Positions 1 through 9,993 of a DNA stretch of 64,000 bases are shown in pieces. The notes beneath the pieces were generated by a model that did no database searches, was not told the origin of the DNA, and worked only from the letters and a program-made list of their open reading frames with translations. The stretch is taken from assembly GCA_045650705.1 (NCBI GenBank), contig JAZRRK010000025.1:1-64000 (forward strand), written 5' to 3'. Source of the stretch: UMGS1781 sp045650705. Its GTDB lineage: Bacteria > Bacillota > Clostridia > TANB77 > CAG-508. The number at the start of each line of letters is the position of its first letter. The first letter of the stretch is position 1. Both the position numbers and the translations under genes were made by a program.

Positions 1-2
1 AT

Positions 3-173
3 ATAAAACAAAATAAAAATTATTTGCAAATCAAAGAAATAAAAGAAAGAATAGAATTATATAAAACCAAACCTAATTTAATAAATGCTAAAATGATTTA
101 TATAGAAGCATTAAAAAACCTAGGTTTCAATGATATTACAGAAGAAAATATAAATTGGCTTAAAGAACTATGA
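3..173 (+). CDS. C-terminal fragment of an unrecognised protein (cut by window edge)
   Basis: Only the last 56 codons are present, read in frame from base 3 to a TGA at 171-173. The tail is rich in Lys, Glu and Ile, looks helical, and ends NWLKEL. I do not recognise a family. The stop codon lies inside the left arm of the strong hairpin at 160-206, so the end of the gene doubles as terminator sequence. It borders the element-like block to its right, but its own role cannot be judged from this fragment. Confidence 0.6.
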   Translation: MKQNKNYLQIKEIKERIELYKTKPNLINAKMIYIEALKNLGFNDITEENINWLKEL

Positions 174-206
174 TAAGAGTGAATATCTCTTATCATAGTT
201 CTTTAA
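160..206. terminator. Bidirectional terminator hairpin between convergent genes
   Basis: A perfect 20-bp inverted repeat (160-179 with 187-206) flanks a 7-base loop. It includes the stop codon of the leftmost gene and lies just past the stop of the minus-strand gene ending at 221. Its position between converging genes and its perfect stem suggest it stops transcription from both sides. The downstream T-runs are weak. Confidence 0.7.
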
Positions 207-220
207 AATTCAATAAACAA

Positions 221-1312
221 TTATATATCTTTATTTTCTTTCATCCATTCAAACAATTCATCTTCAGAAATTTCATTATTATTAAACTCTTTAATCTTCG
301 ATTTAGAAAGTTGTTTCCAATTTTTGAAAGCTATTTTAACTTGCTCATCATCAGATCTTTTAGCTTGCATTAATCTTCTTTGATAATTATTTCTATAAAA
401 TTTTATTCCTTCCACAGAGTTTCGCTTTTTTGTATAAGAATTATTGGCACCATTTAATTTACAAGTAGTTTCATTTTGATAATAGGTAATATCACAATAT
501 TTTTCTGTATTTTTAATAGGAATAAAATATTTGCCACAATTTTTACAAATTTTAATTTTTATAGTTTCATTTGATGCAATTTCTGATAATGAAACATATA
601 AAATATTTGATAAATAGGTTGTATGAAAAACTGCACTATCATTTATATTTATTATTCCATTTGCTAAATGTTGTCTTACTATTTTAGGTGTTATAGATTG
701 TGATGCTATATTTAAAGTATCATGTGCAAACAGTTGAAAATAAAATACTTCTATATTTGTAGAGTACTTAAATACATTATTTGATATAGTATATGTAAGA
801 TATTTTTCAAAAGGAGAATAGCTTTTATCTTTAGAATTATTATTTAAATTATACATATAATCAACACATCTTTTTATTAAATATTGTAATTCTTTCAATT
901 TAGGTTTTATTCTAATAAAAATTGGTTCATAAGTTTTAATAAAATCATTTTCCGTTTTATATAATTGAGGATTTGGAATATCCTTATAAAAATCCTTTAG
1001 TATTGAAAATCCGTAAAAACAAAAGAAAGTTAAATATGCAGTTTCAAAAGAAGAAAAATCGGCATTAATAAATCTAATTAGGAAAGTTCCATAATTTTCT
1101 TCAAAAGGTTCCTTAAAATTAGATGATGTAAAATAAATTTCTTTGCTTGTATTACCTGATTTTAAAATGATATTAGGAAATCTATTATTATAATTATGAT
1201 TAAAAGTCGTTTTATACATAATTACAGAAGTTGTATAAAACTCTTTTCTTTTTTCTCTATTAAACCATATATTAAAACTATTTTTTACTGGAATATGATT
1301 TTCTCTTAACAC
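221..1312 (-). CDS. Hypothetical protein with C-terminal CxxC zinc-ribbon-like segment (DUF6076-like)
   Basis: A 363-residue protein. A GTG start at 1312 is preferred because GGAGG lies seven bases upstream (1319-1323); the longer ATG-started frame has no such site. The first two thirds show no motif I know. Around residues 255-275 there is CKNCGKYF followed about ten residues later by a YCD cysteine, which looks like a zinc-binding knuckle. The C-terminus is basic and helical. This layout resembles DUF6076-type proteins seen in Clostridial mobile elements, a comparison from memory. It converges on the fragment at the left edge and diverges from the Xis-like gene. Function unknown. Confidence 0.6.
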   Translation of the reverse strand: MLRENHIPVKNSFNIWFNREKRKEFYTTSVIMYKTTFNHNYNNRFPNIILKSGNTSKEIYFTSSNFKEPFEENYGTFLIRFINADFSSFETAYLTFFCFYGFSILKDFYKDIPNPQLYKTENDFIKTYEPIFIRIKPKLKELQYLIKRCVDYMYNLNNNSKDKSYSPFEKYLTYTISNNVFKYSTNIEVFYFQLFAHDTLNIASQSITPKIVRQHLANGIININDSAVFHTTYLSNILYVSLSEIASNETIKIKICKNCGKYFIPIKNTEKYCDITYYQNETTCKLNGANNSYTKKRNSVEGIKFYRNNYQRRLMQAKRSDDEQVKIAFKNWKQLSKSKIKEFNNNEISEDELFEWMKENKDI

Positions 1313-1587
1313 TAAAAACCTCCAAAACATAGATTGCAATTCGATACAAAACAAAAAATTGCTAACAAACTAATTGAATTATACAAAAAAATAACGAAAA
1401 TTGCAATGATTTTGCTAAAAAATATTCTTTGAAACCATTGAAAACACTAAACAAAAGAAGATTAACAAAAAAATATAAAAAAATTTTAAAAAAACCACAT
1501 TATTTTTATATAGTAGTGGGCTATAAGGTAGAAGGGCAGAAAAGGAAAGTTTTCTCTCTTTGAATAAAAACGAAAGGAGACAGTGCT

Positions 1588-1785
1588 ATGATGGAAACAC
1601 AAATTAAAAGAACAACACTAACGATGAAAGAAGCATCAGAATACTTGGGAATTTCATATTGGTTAATAAATCAACTAGTAAGAAAAAAGCAAATACCATG
1701 TTGTAAAGTTGGTGGAAAATATTTATTTAGAGTTCAAGCACTAGATGAATATTTAAAAAATATGGAACAACAATCTATAAGCTAG
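1588..1785 (+). CDS. Excisionase-like small HTH DNA-binding protein
   Basis: A 65-residue protein with the compact winged-helix layout of the excisionase/MerR-type DNA-binding domain. MKEASEYLGISYWLINQLV forms the helix-turn-helix, KVGGKYLFR the wing, and LDEYLKNM the closing helix. Such proteins either bend DNA at attachment sites during excision of integrated elements or act as small regulators. AAAGGAG at 1573-1579 is eight bases from the first of two adjacent ATGs. It opens a run of phage-type replication genes, which fits an excision or control role in the element. No integrase is visible in the window. Confidence 0.75.
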   Translation: MMETQIKRTTLTMKEASEYLGISYWLINQLVRKKQIPCCKVGGKYLFRVQALDEYLKNMEQQSIS

Positions 1786-1813
1786 ATTGTAAGGAAAGTG
1801 AGGAAAGGAGGAT

Positions 1814-2329
1814 ATGTATAATTTACAATGGTTAAAACTAGAAATTAAAATATTTTCAAACAGAAAAATTCAAATATTACTAAAAGAACAAGATGGAGAT
1901 ACATATTTTAGAGTATGGATTCAATTATTAAGCATTGCTATGGAATGTAATAGAGAAGGAAAGTTAGTAATAGGAAAAAATACACCAATGACAATAGAAA
2001 ATTTTTCAAAGATTATGGGAAAATCTAAGAAAAAAATCGAGAAAATTATTAAGAAATTTCAAGAATTAAATATGCTGATTGTAGAAGATGGAGCATACAA
2101 AATTAAAAATTGGAGTAAATATCAAAGTATTGAAACATCTGAAAAATATCAAGAACAAAATAGAATAAGACAACAAAGATATCGTGAAAAATTGAAAAGT
2201 GAAAAAGAAAAAAGTAACGTTACAATAACGGAGAATAACGAACAAGAAGATAATACATTAGAAGAAAACTTAGAAAAGAACAGAAAGGAGAATGAGAATA
2301 ATAATGGATTTAGAGAATACAAAATGTGA
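1814..2329 (+). CDS. Phage replisome organizer N-terminal domain protein
   Basis: A 171-residue protein. The first ~120 residues (QWLKLEIKIF, then TYFRVWIQLLSIAMECN) match the pattern of the phage replisome-organizer N-terminal winged helix, a DnaD-like initiator domain that binds the origin and recruits the helicase loader. The rest is a Lys/Glu/Asn-rich low-complexity tail without the usual C-terminal DnaD-type domain. The strongest GGAGG is only two bases from the ATG, so ribosomes may use the GAGGAAAGG slightly upstream. It overlaps the following DnaC-like gene, the usual pairing of organizer and loader. Confidence 0.75.
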   Translation: MYNLQWLKLEIKIFSNRKIQILLKEQDGDTYFRVWIQLLSIAMECNREGKLVIGKNTPMTIENFSKIMGKSKKKIEKIIKKFQELNMLIVEDGAYKIKNWSKYQSIETSEKYQEQNRIRQQRYREKLKSEKEKSNVTITENNEQEDNTLEENLEKNRKENENNNGFREYKM

Positions 2330-3152
2330 TAATTACCAAAAAAATTTCCACAGCAAATGCAAGTTTTGTGGAAAAGAGTTAAAGCCAATTGGTTTAGATT
2401 ATCTTTATACTAATATATCTCCAGATTTTATTGAATATGAAAGATGTACTTGTGAAAAGTCAAAAGAATTTTGGAATAAAGTAGATATTCAAATTCAAGA
2501 GCAAAAAAGAAAAGAACATTATAAAAAAATTATTAATAAATTTTACTCGAAAAATTGTATTAGTAAAAGGCTAAAAGATTATTATTTTGATAATTTTAAT
2601 GTAACAGATATTAATAAAAAAGTAGTTGAAATTGCAAAAGATTATACAAAAAAATGTATAGAACACAAACAAGAAAATGGACTTATTATTACTGGAAATT
2701 CTGGAGTAGGAAAAACACATTTAGTAGTATCAATTTCAAATGAATTGATAGAAAAAGATAAATTGGTTTTAATGGGAAGATTAACATCATTATTAGATAT
2801 GATAAAAGAAACTTTTAAAGATAATTCAAAGTCAGAAAATGAATTAATAGATTTATTTTCTAACATAGATATGGTTGTAATAGATGATCTAGGAACTGAA
2901 AAAATTAGTAGTTGGGCATTGGATAAGCTATATACAATTATAGTAAATAGAAATGAAAATAAGCTCCCCATTATTATAACAACTAAGTTTGATAAAGAAA
3001 GTTTATTAAATAGATTTTATCAAAGTAATGATAAAGAATTATCAAAGGCAATTATTCAAAAATTGTATCAAATGTGTTATGGAATTAAACTAAAAAGATA
3101 TGATGAAAATCAAAAAGAAAAAGCTAGCACAAGCGACCAAACTAAATGCTAA
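2304..3152 (+). CDS. DnaC/IstB-like helicase loader ATPase
   Basis: A 282-residue AAA+ ATPase. The N-terminus has a cysteine cluster (CKFCGKE, then RCTC) resembling the zinc region of some loader proteins. The P-loop is GNSGVGKTH near residue 133 and Walker B is MVVIDDLG near 195. Such proteins deliver replicative helicase to an origin. An ATG at 2292 is only one base after GGAG, so the ATG at 2304 was chosen, although its spacing is long; either is possible. It overlaps the end of the replisome-organizer gene and is followed by a strong terminator. It probably supports autonomous or excision-coupled replication of the element. Confidence 0.82.
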   Translation: MDLENTKCDNYQKNFHSKCKFCGKELKPIGLDYLYTNISPDFIEYERCTCEKSKEFWNKVDIQIQEQKRKEHYKKIINKFYSKNCISKRLKDYYFDNFNVTDINKKVVEIAKDYTKKCIEHKQENGLIITGNSGVGKTHLVVSISNELIEKDKLVLMGRLTSLLDMIKETFKDNSKSENELIDLFSNIDMVVIDDLGTEKISSWALDKLYTIIVNRNENKLPIIITTKFDKESLLNRFYQSNDKELSKAIIQKLYQMCYGIKLKRYDENQKEKASTSDQTKC

Positions 3153-3203
3153 CTTAATTCAAAATCTAAAAATATTATAATATATTTAAATACAAAAGTA
3201 AAG

Positions 3204-3242
3204 AAAAAGTTCAAATTTTGAGTTTAGAAATTTGAACTTTTT
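3204..3242 (+). terminator. Rho-independent terminator after the DnaC-like gene
   Basis: A 15-bp perfect stem (3204-3218 with 3228-3242) has a nine-base loop and runs into a T-tract on the plus strand. It ends the Xis/replication transcription unit. Confidence 0.88.
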
Positions 3243-3283
3243 TTGAAAATATTTTGAAAAAATTTATATCAAAAAAAGTCCCT

Positions 3284-3439
3284 CGGAGAGTAAAAAGGGT
3301 ATTAGGGCATTTTGCCCTAAACAGCAAAAAGGGTGTCAAGACACCAGGCTGGCGAATATTAGGTACTAAAAAATACTACCTATATTCGAGCAAAAATAAA
3401 TTTTGCTAATTATTAATGCTTCGTAAACTAGCATTAATA
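3284..3439. repeat. Cluster of consecutive hairpins in a non-coding gap
   Basis: The 315-base gap between the DnaC-like gene and the next gene holds several hairpins in a row. Seen are TTAGGGC/GCCCTAA (3302-3308 with 3314-3320), GGTGTC/GACACC (3332-3337 with 3340-3345), an imperfect stem at about 3354-3387, and TATTAATGC/GCATTAATA (3411-3419 with 3431-3439). This part is richer in G and C than its surroundings. Dense hairpins next to replication genes suggest a replication or transfer origin, or a structured leader for the gene at 3468. None of these is proven. Confidence 0.55.
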
Positions 3440-3467
3440 AATTTTTATAGTAAGGAAGTGATAAAAA

Positions 3468-4091
3468 ATGAGTAGAGATTCAGAGCAAGTTTTAGATAGT
3501 ATTTTCTTATCATACAATAAAATTTTAAGGAGATTACATTCATCAGGAAAAACGACTAAACATGGAAAAGAAATATCACATATGGATTTAAGAAAAGCTA
3601 TAGATGTTATGCTAGAAAAACATCCCACATGTAGATGGAGGAGTGAAAAAGTAAGAAGTAGAAAATATTTTGTTTTAATTGAAGGATTTGCATGGCTAAA
3701 TCAAGTGTATTTTCAAAAGGAAAAATCTTTAATAGATGCTGATATAGATTTCTTTGAAAATAGAATTAAGCAATATGAAGAATTGTTAAAAGAAGATCTA
3801 AATAGAAATTGGTGGAATGAAGAAATGGACATAAAACAATTATGTGAGTATTTTAACAGAAAAGATGTTACTGTTAGAAAAGCAATTAAGAGAATGTGTG
3901 ATAGTGGTTTTGGAAAATATAAGAGGTTAGTTGGAAGTAAAGTTGTAATTTCTAAAGAAGGTGTTGAATGGATTTGTAAAAATGTTTTTAAACAGAAGTA
4001 TTTGGAGTTGTTGGAAAAGTATAAAATGGAGTTAACGGAGATGTATATTGAGGCTGGTTATCCTTATGATAATTTCTTCCAAAGAAATTAG
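3468..4091 (+). CDS. Unrecognised protein with a probable winged-helix segment
   Basis: A 207-residue protein with a fair ribosome binding site (AAGGAAGTG) before the ATG. Residues ~120-165 (MDIKQLCEYFNRKDVTVRKAIKRM) look like a helix-turn-helix followed by a short wing containing GSKVVISKEG. The rest is charged and helical, with conserved-looking Trp and Phe positions around residues 55-75. I do not recognise a family. It lies just before the restriction-modification pair but is separated from it by 137 bases, so it could be an element regulator or a control protein for the R-M genes. Confidence 0.6.
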   Translation: MSRDSEQVLDSIFLSYNKILRRLHSSGKTTKHGKEISHMDLRKAIDVMLEKHPTCRWRSEKVRSRKYFVLIEGFAWLNQVYFQKEKSLIDADIDFFENRIKQYEELLKEDLNRNWWNEEMDIKQLCEYFNRKDVTVRKAIKRMCDSGFGKYKRLVGSKVVISKEGVEWICKNVFKQKYLELLEKYKMELTEMYIEAGYPYDNFFQRN

Positions 4092-4228
4092 AAAAACACA
4101 TTGACAAACAAACTAATGTTTGATATAAGATTAGATAGAAAAAAATTTTATAAATAACTGTCGATTTGTGGAAAAATTTTGAATTTTATGATATAAGATA
4201 ATTATAGTAAACAAAGGAGAGTATTTTT

Positions 4229-5362
4229 ATGAATCCAATAATAAAATGGGCTGGTGGAAAAGAAAAAGAATTACCATATATTAAAGAAAATTTGCCAAAC
4301 AAAATAGATAGATATATTGAACCTTTTGTAGGTGGAGGAGCAGTATATTTTGATTTAGGAATAGAAGAATCAATTATAAATGATAAATCAGAAGAATTAA
4401 TAAATTTATATAAATGTATACGTAATCAAGATAAAGAATTTTTTAGTAAGTTAAAAGCTATTTATAAAAATTGGAGATTATTAGAAGGCGTTGTAGAGAA
4501 CAATGCAAATGAATTACTAAAGATTTATAGAGATTATTGTAAAGAACTAAGTAACTGTAATAATATAAAAAATATTAAAATCCAATTCAATGATAAAATA
4601 TATTCATTTGTCATAAGACATGCAGAAGAGTTTAATGGAATATTATCAGCAGAATTTAACATTGAAATAGATAATTTCATTAATGAAATTGTAAAGAATT
4701 TAATTTCTAAGATGAATAGAATGTATAAAATTGAAAATCAAAAGGTAAAAATGAGCGAAAAAGATACTCTGGATAATATAGAATGTGCATTTAAAAGTGC
4801 ATTTTATATGCATTTTAGACATCTATATAATGAATACGAAAGTCTTAATATCAATACATCATTTTATACAGCCATATTCTATTTTATTAGAGAATTTTGC
4901 TATGCATCAATGTTTAGATATAACAAAAATGGAAAATTTAATGTGCCTTATGGTGGGATAAGCTATAATAGAAAAGAATTTATTAAAAAAATTGATTATA
5001 TAGGAAGTAAAAGAATTAAGGAATATATGGAGAATACACAAATTTATTGTGAAGACTTTGAGAAGTTTCTTGAAGAAATTAAACCTAAAAAAGGAGATTT
5101 TATATTTTTGGATCCTCCATATGATACTGAATTTTCAACATATGCAAAAAATGAATTTGCTAAGAATGATCAAATAAGACTATGTGAATACTTAAAAAAT
5201 ACAAAAGCTAATATAATGTTAATTATTAAAAATACAGATTTTATCTATAATCTATACAATACAAAAGAATTTAATATAAAGATATTTGATAAAAAATATT
5301 TAGTTAGTTTCCAAAATAGAAATGATAAAGATGTAGAACATTTATTAATAACAAATTATTAA
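4229..5362 (+). CDS. Dam-type DNA adenine-N6 methyltransferase (MethyltransfD12 family)
   Basis: A 377-residue methylase. The SAM-binding motif is PFVGGGAVYFDL near residue 33 and the catalytic motif IV is DPPY near residue 298, in the order of the alpha-class GATC methylases (Dam, M.DpnII). The opening IIKWAGGK is also typical of this family. It is longer than Dam because of an insertion of about 100 residues at ~90-190. It would methylate the adenine of its site and protect host DNA. The AlwI-like nuclease starts 12 bases after its stop, forming a standard modification-then-restriction operon. Confidence 0.92.
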   Translation: MNPIIKWAGGKEKELPYIKENLPNKIDRYIEPFVGGGAVYFDLGIEESIINDKSEELINLYKCIRNQDKEFFSKLKAIYKNWRLLEGVVENNANELLKIYRDYCKELSNCNNIKNIKIQFNDKIYSFVIRHAEEFNGILSAEFNIEIDNFINEIVKNLISKMNRMYKIENQKVKMSEKDTLDNIECAFKSAFYMHFRHLYNEYESLNINTSFYTAIFYFIREFCYASMFRYNKNGKFNVPYGGISYNRKEFIKKIDYIGSKRIKEYMENTQIYCEDFEKFLEEIKPKKGDFIFLDPPYDTEFSTYAKNEFAKNDQIRLCEYLKNTKANIMLIIKNTDFIYNLYNTKEFNIKIFDKKYLVSFQNRNDKDVEHLLITNY

Positions 5363-5374
5363 GGGGGAAATTTT

Positions 5375-7150
5375 ATGGCATGGGGATGGAGGACAAAACC
5401 AAGAAGTGTTATAAAAACTATTCAATGGTTTAAATCATTTGAAAAGTTAGAGGGAGAAGATTGGGACTATTCTTTGAAAAAACTAAGTAAAAATATGCAT
5501 CCTATTCATCCGATTAGAAGACAATATTATTTTAATACTCAAGTAGACAATGAGGAATCTCCTATAAAAAGTTTGTCCTATGAGGAATATTTAAGTGGAG
5601 ATTCGGATGGTGAAGCTGATAGTGAAAGTAATGCAAGAAATGATTTAGCAACATATAAATTTTTCGGTTTAGGTTTTATAGATGCTGATGGAAAAGTTAG
5701 AGTAACTAAATCAGGGAAAATGATTGCAAAGAATAATTTTGATAGTGAAATATTTTTAAAATTACTATTAAAAATGCATTTCCCTTCTTTAAGTACCGGA
5801 TACGGAAGGAATTGTTCAAAAGAAAATCCAGTATTTCCATTAAAAATGGTAATAAATTTAGTATCTGATTTAGAATACATAAATCGATTTGAGATGAGTA
5901 TTGCATTACTTTGTAATGACATGAAAGAATATAATAAATTATTAGATGCAATAAAAGAGTTTAGGGAAAGATATTTGTCCCTTGAAAATAAGAGAGATGG
6001 TAAGAAATGTAATGCATTGTATAGAGAAATTGCTGAAAAATATTTTTCTTTAGAAGGTAAATCAGAAGAAACTTATTTTACAATGTGTGATGCGATAAAT
6101 AGAGCATTAAGATATACAGGTTTATTTAATATATCTGGAAGAGGAAATTATACAAAAGTTAGAATAGCAGAGTATGCAAAAAAGAAAATTGAAATGTTAA
6201 GAGATTGCTATGACTATTATTATTCTAAAACCGAAGATTTTGATGAATATATGGAATGGTTTGGTGATTATGATAATGTACAACTTCCATGGGAAAATGA
6301 AAAAAATCGTAAAGACTTAATTGTTGACAAAGTAATCTTATTGGAAGCGAAGATTGATGAATATAATAGTAAATACGGACTTGATTTAAAAAATGATAGT
6401 AATGTATATTATGAAGAACTTAATAAAAAAATTAAAGATACTAAACTTAAAGTCTTAGAAAATGAATTAGTAAGCCAGATTACAGGGTTAAATGAGAAAA
6501 TATTTATTGAATATACATCCAAAACTAAAGGTATTAGAGATGAAATTATTGAGAAGTTTGAAGATATTGTTAATGGCGATGAAGATATGGCTGCTTTATG
6601 GTTGGAATGCAACACATGGAAATCACTTGTTGCAATTGATGGTGAGAAAAATGTAAAAAGAAACTTTACTATTGAAGAAGATTTGTCACCTAGAAATTTT
6701 GCACCTGGGAAAGGAAATACTCCAGATATGGAATTGTATAACGATAAATATATTATTGTACCAGAAGTCTCTTTAATGACTGGAGTTTTACAGTGGGAAC
6801 ATGAAGCTTCATCAGTAATAGATCATGTACTACATATAATGAAAAAACATAAATCTATAAATGTAATAGGATTGTTTATATCAAGTAGAATGAATGTAAG
6901 AACAATGTGGCAATTTTTTATATTAAATAAGGAGAGTTGGATGGGAAAACCTGTACCAGTAATTCCTTTAACAATTGAGCAGTATATGAAAGTGTTAGAG
7001 TATACATATGAACATAACTTAGACATAGACAAATTTAATAATTTATTGGATTATATTCATAATGGAGCTATAAATTGTGAAAATTATGAAATTTGGGAAA
7101 ACAATATAGAAAATTATATAGAAGAATGGAAAGTAAAAGAAGTTTATTGA
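5375..7150 (+). CDS. AlwI-family type II restriction endonuclease
   Basis: A 591-residue protein whose C-terminal half contains GKGNTPDMEL, about ten residues, then IVPEVSLMTG and WEHEASSVIDH. This is the spacing expected of the PD-(D/E)xK nuclease core in the AlwI/PleI/BstNBI group, from memory of the family. These enzymes cut beside short asymmetric sites. AlwI itself recognises GGATC, and its adenine methylase is Dam-like, matching the neighbour at 4229. A strong AGGGGG site precedes the ATG, and a terminator follows. The exact specificity is an inference. Confidence 0.78.
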   Translation: MAWGWRTKPRSVIKTIQWFKSFEKLEGEDWDYSLKKLSKNMHPIHPIRRQYYFNTQVDNEESPIKSLSYEEYLSGDSDGEADSESNARNDLATYKFFGLGFIDADGKVRVTKSGKMIAKNNFDSEIFLKLLLKMHFPSLSTGYGRNCSKENPVFPLKMVINLVSDLEYINRFEMSIALLCNDMKEYNKLLDAIKEFRERYLSLENKRDGKKCNALYREIAEKYFSLEGKSEETYFTMCDAINRALRYTGLFNISGRGNYTKVRIAEYAKKKIEMLRDCYDYYYSKTEDFDEYMEWFGDYDNVQLPWENEKNRKDLIVDKVILLEAKIDEYNSKYGLDLKNDSNVYYEELNKKIKDTKLKVLENELVSQITGLNEKIFIEYTSKTKGIRDEIIEKFEDIVNGDEDMAALWLECNTWKSLVAIDGEKNVKRNFTIEEDLSPRNFAPGKGNTPDMELYNDKYIIVPEVSLMTGVLQWEHEASSVIDHVLHIMKKHKSINVIGLFISSRMNVRTMWQFFILNKESWMGKPVPVIPLTIEQYMKVLEYTYEHNLDIDKFNNLLDYIHNGAINCENYEIWENNIENYIEEWKVKEVY

Positions 7151-7161
7151 GATAACAAAAG

Positions 7162-7210
7162 AAAAGCAAAATATTAGAGTAATTAATGATTACAGAAATA
7201 TTTTGCTTTT
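7162..7210 (+). terminator. Terminator after the restriction-modification operon
   Basis: A 14-bp perfect stem (7162-7175 with 7197-7210) carries a second small stem inside its loop (7179-7183 with 7189-7193). It ends in TTTTT. An upstream ATG of the next reading frame (7186) lies inside this hairpin, which is one reason for choosing the ATG at 7234 for that gene. Confidence 0.85.
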
Positions 7211-7233
7211 TGTATTATAAAAAGGGTGAAATT

Positions 7234-9979
7234 ATGATAAGAATTGAAGAAAAATATAATTTTAATAGTGTAGACAGAAAAATAATTGAGGCTAATTTAA
7301 ATATAGAACGAAATATAAGTAAGTTTTCCAACGATGAACGTGGATTTTTATCTCAAAACTTGCTAAATGCATTAAGAACTTTTATAGAATATATAGCTTT
7401 TAAAATATATCTAACAGGAAAAACGGAAACAATTAATTATGATAATGGAACTGTCAGAATAGCATTAGATTATATAAAAAGTAAAGGAAATATAAAATTT
7501 ATTGAAAGATTTCATTACTATTTACAAATATCTAGATCACATTATATTGAGAATGATGATTCTGCCGAAAGATTAATGCTTAAATATTATAAATATTTAA
7601 TATTATTGAAGGATTATATGAAAATAATATATAACTTAGATATATTAAATAATTTAAGTGATTTTCCTATTGATTTAGATACTACTTTTAGTGAGTACTA
7701 TCAAAAAGTTGCTGATGTAATAACAAATATTCCTACTAATACATCAGCTCAATTTAAGGGTGATAAGTATTATGTACAAAAAATTAAAACTTTTTTTGTT
7801 AATGGAAAAATTTATTATGAAGTTACTTTATCACCTGCCAAAGACAGAATTAATAAATATGATAGGATAATAGCATTTACTAGATTACATATTACGCAAA
7901 ATTATTCAATTAAATTATCTATTGTCAAATCCAAAATAAATATTCTTGGAAAAGATATGACAATAAATATAATAAATAATTGGTCTGTAGCAATAAGAGA
8001 GTGCGAAATAAACAATTTTTATAAAATTTTTGGAATAGATAAAAATTATAGAGCTAGTAACAAAGAATATTGGGAAGTGATGAACCTATTAACAAAGGAA
8101 CATTACAGTTTATTAGATTTAGCAACGCTAAATGATTTATATTATAATGAAAAGAAAGAGAAAATAAAAAATAATTCTACAACTACAGGTATATTAGATC
8201 TGATTGATAAATGTAGATATTATATAAAGAATAATAGAAAAGGAAATATAGTACTAAGATATCTATTATATAATTGCAATAATAGAATTATAAAAGATCA
8301 GCTTGCAATAGATAGTTGTCCTGTTTTATCGGATTTATATTTAGAATGGGGATGTATTCCTTTCGAAGAAATGCCATATGCTTCATCATTAATAAATCAC
8401 AATCCTATAATGTATGACTTGATAGAAACAATACCTATAGAAGGAAGAGACCATGAATTATTAGCGAGCTATATAAAGAAAAATACAGAACAAAGTAATA
8501 AATTATATACTAGCATAGATGAAGTGAAAAAATTTGGAGACATTCCTACATTAGTGAAATCATATAATAATAAAATTTACCATAAACACAAACCAGATAG
8601 ATGTTTAGTGATAGAGAATAACAATTTATATATTTATGGATATGAAGATGATACTATTAATATTATTAATAAATTAAATTCTTTAACAAACCAAGGGATA
8701 AAAGGGTATAAGGCTTCATTTCAAAATTTTATTAGTAAAGGAATATACACCATTAATTGTCCAGAAAAAGAGAATATATTATTGAATATGTATGAAAACA
8801 GTACAGTTGCTTTAATATATGGAGCAGCAGGTACTGGAAAGACTACATTAATAAAACATCTAACATATTTTTATGGCAATGAAAAGAAAATATGTTTAGC
8901 CAATACTAATTCAGCCGTTGAAAATCTTAAGAGTAATGTAAACAATCAAAATTGTGAATTTATGACTGTACATAAATTTATTAGCGAATCTAATAGCAAT
9001 ACAGAATGTGATATTTTAATAATTGATGAATGTAGTACAATTAGCAATTCTGATATGAGAGAAATCTTAGAAAAAGCAAATTATAGTGCTATATTACTTG
9101 CAGGAGATATTTATCAAATTGAATCTATTACGTTTCGGAAATTGGTTTACTCTAGCAAAAAAATTAGTGAAAACAACATCAGTTTTTGAATTGAATTTTA
9201 CTTGGAGAAGTACTAATCAAGAATTGTTAAATCTTTGGGAGCTAGTTAGAAATGGTGATGATAGAGTTGATGAAATGTTAGCAAAACAAGATTTTTCGGA
9301 AAGAATTAATGAAGAAATATTTAAAAAACAAGATGATGATGAAATTATTCTATGCCTGAATTATGATGGACTTTATGGAATAAATAGTATAAATTATTAT
9401 TTACAAAGTGCAAATAGTAATAAAGCAATTGATTTAGATTTAGGAACTTATAAAGTTGGAGATCCAATCGTATTTGGGGACACTAACAGATTTTCGCCAG
9501 TAATATACAATAATTTAAAAGGTAGAATTATAGATATTGAAGAGGATGAAAAGAGAATATGGTTTTCAATAGAAATAGATAAAGTAATTAATGAATTAGA
9601 AATTCAATTTTTAGATTTGGAATTAATAGGTGAATCGGAAAATAATAAATCAATTGTAAAATTCTATGTTAATAAATATAGAAATGCTGATGAAGATAAT
9701 GATTCTGATTTGACTACAATTGTACCATTTTCAGTAGCATATGCTGTCTCTATACATAAGTCACAAGGCTTAGAATATAATTCTGTAAAAATAATAATTA
9801 CAAATGAAATCGATGAATTGATAACACATAGTATTTTTTATACATCAATAACAAGGGCAAAAGAGAAGTTGAAAATTTATTGGTCACCAGAATGTCAGGC
9901 TAAAATTATTTCAACTATAAAACATATAGAAGATAATAAAGATGTTTATCTTCTAAAGAATAAAATAGATAAAAATTAG
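7234..9979 (+). pseudogene. RecD/UvrD-like superfamily 1 DNA helicase, split by a one-base frameshift
   Basis: Read through one frameshift this is a ~914-residue SF1 helicase. The ~500-residue N-terminal part is family-specific. The helicase core has the P-loop GAAGTGKTT near residue 530, Walker B IIDEC near 597, the motif III region AGDIYQIESI, SIHKSQGLEY near the C-terminus, and motif VI YTSITRAKEKL. The frame breaks at 9133-9135, where TTT replaces an expected TT; the protein then continues as FGNWFTLAKK in another frame. The start at 7234 has AAAGGGTG upstream. It follows the R-M pair directly and may be part of the same defence set. The break may be a real mutation or an assembly error. 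Confidence 0.75.
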
Positions 9980-9993
9980 TGGAGGTGTATTGT

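Noticed and set aside
2149..2388. Minus-strand frame within the replisome-organizer and DnaC-like genes
   Set aside because: Low-complexity complement of Lys/Glu-rich coding sequence, no ribosome binding site.
5578..5951. Two minus-strand frames inside the AlwI-like gene
   Set aside because: Antisense shadows of a well-supported gene without start signals.
7186..7233. Upstream ATG that would extend the helicase by 16 residues
   Set aside because: It lies inside a strong terminator hairpin and lacks a ribosome binding site; ATG 7234 has one.
9086..9133. Separate gene starting at 9086 in the second helicase frame
   Set aside because: Its first ~16 codons are out-of-frame sequence of the upstream helicase part; the homology starts only at FGNWF, so it is a frameshifted continuation.
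9125..9140. Programmed ribosomal frameshift in the helicase
   Set aside because: No A/T slippery heptamer or following pseudoknot is visible; a one-base insertion is simpler.
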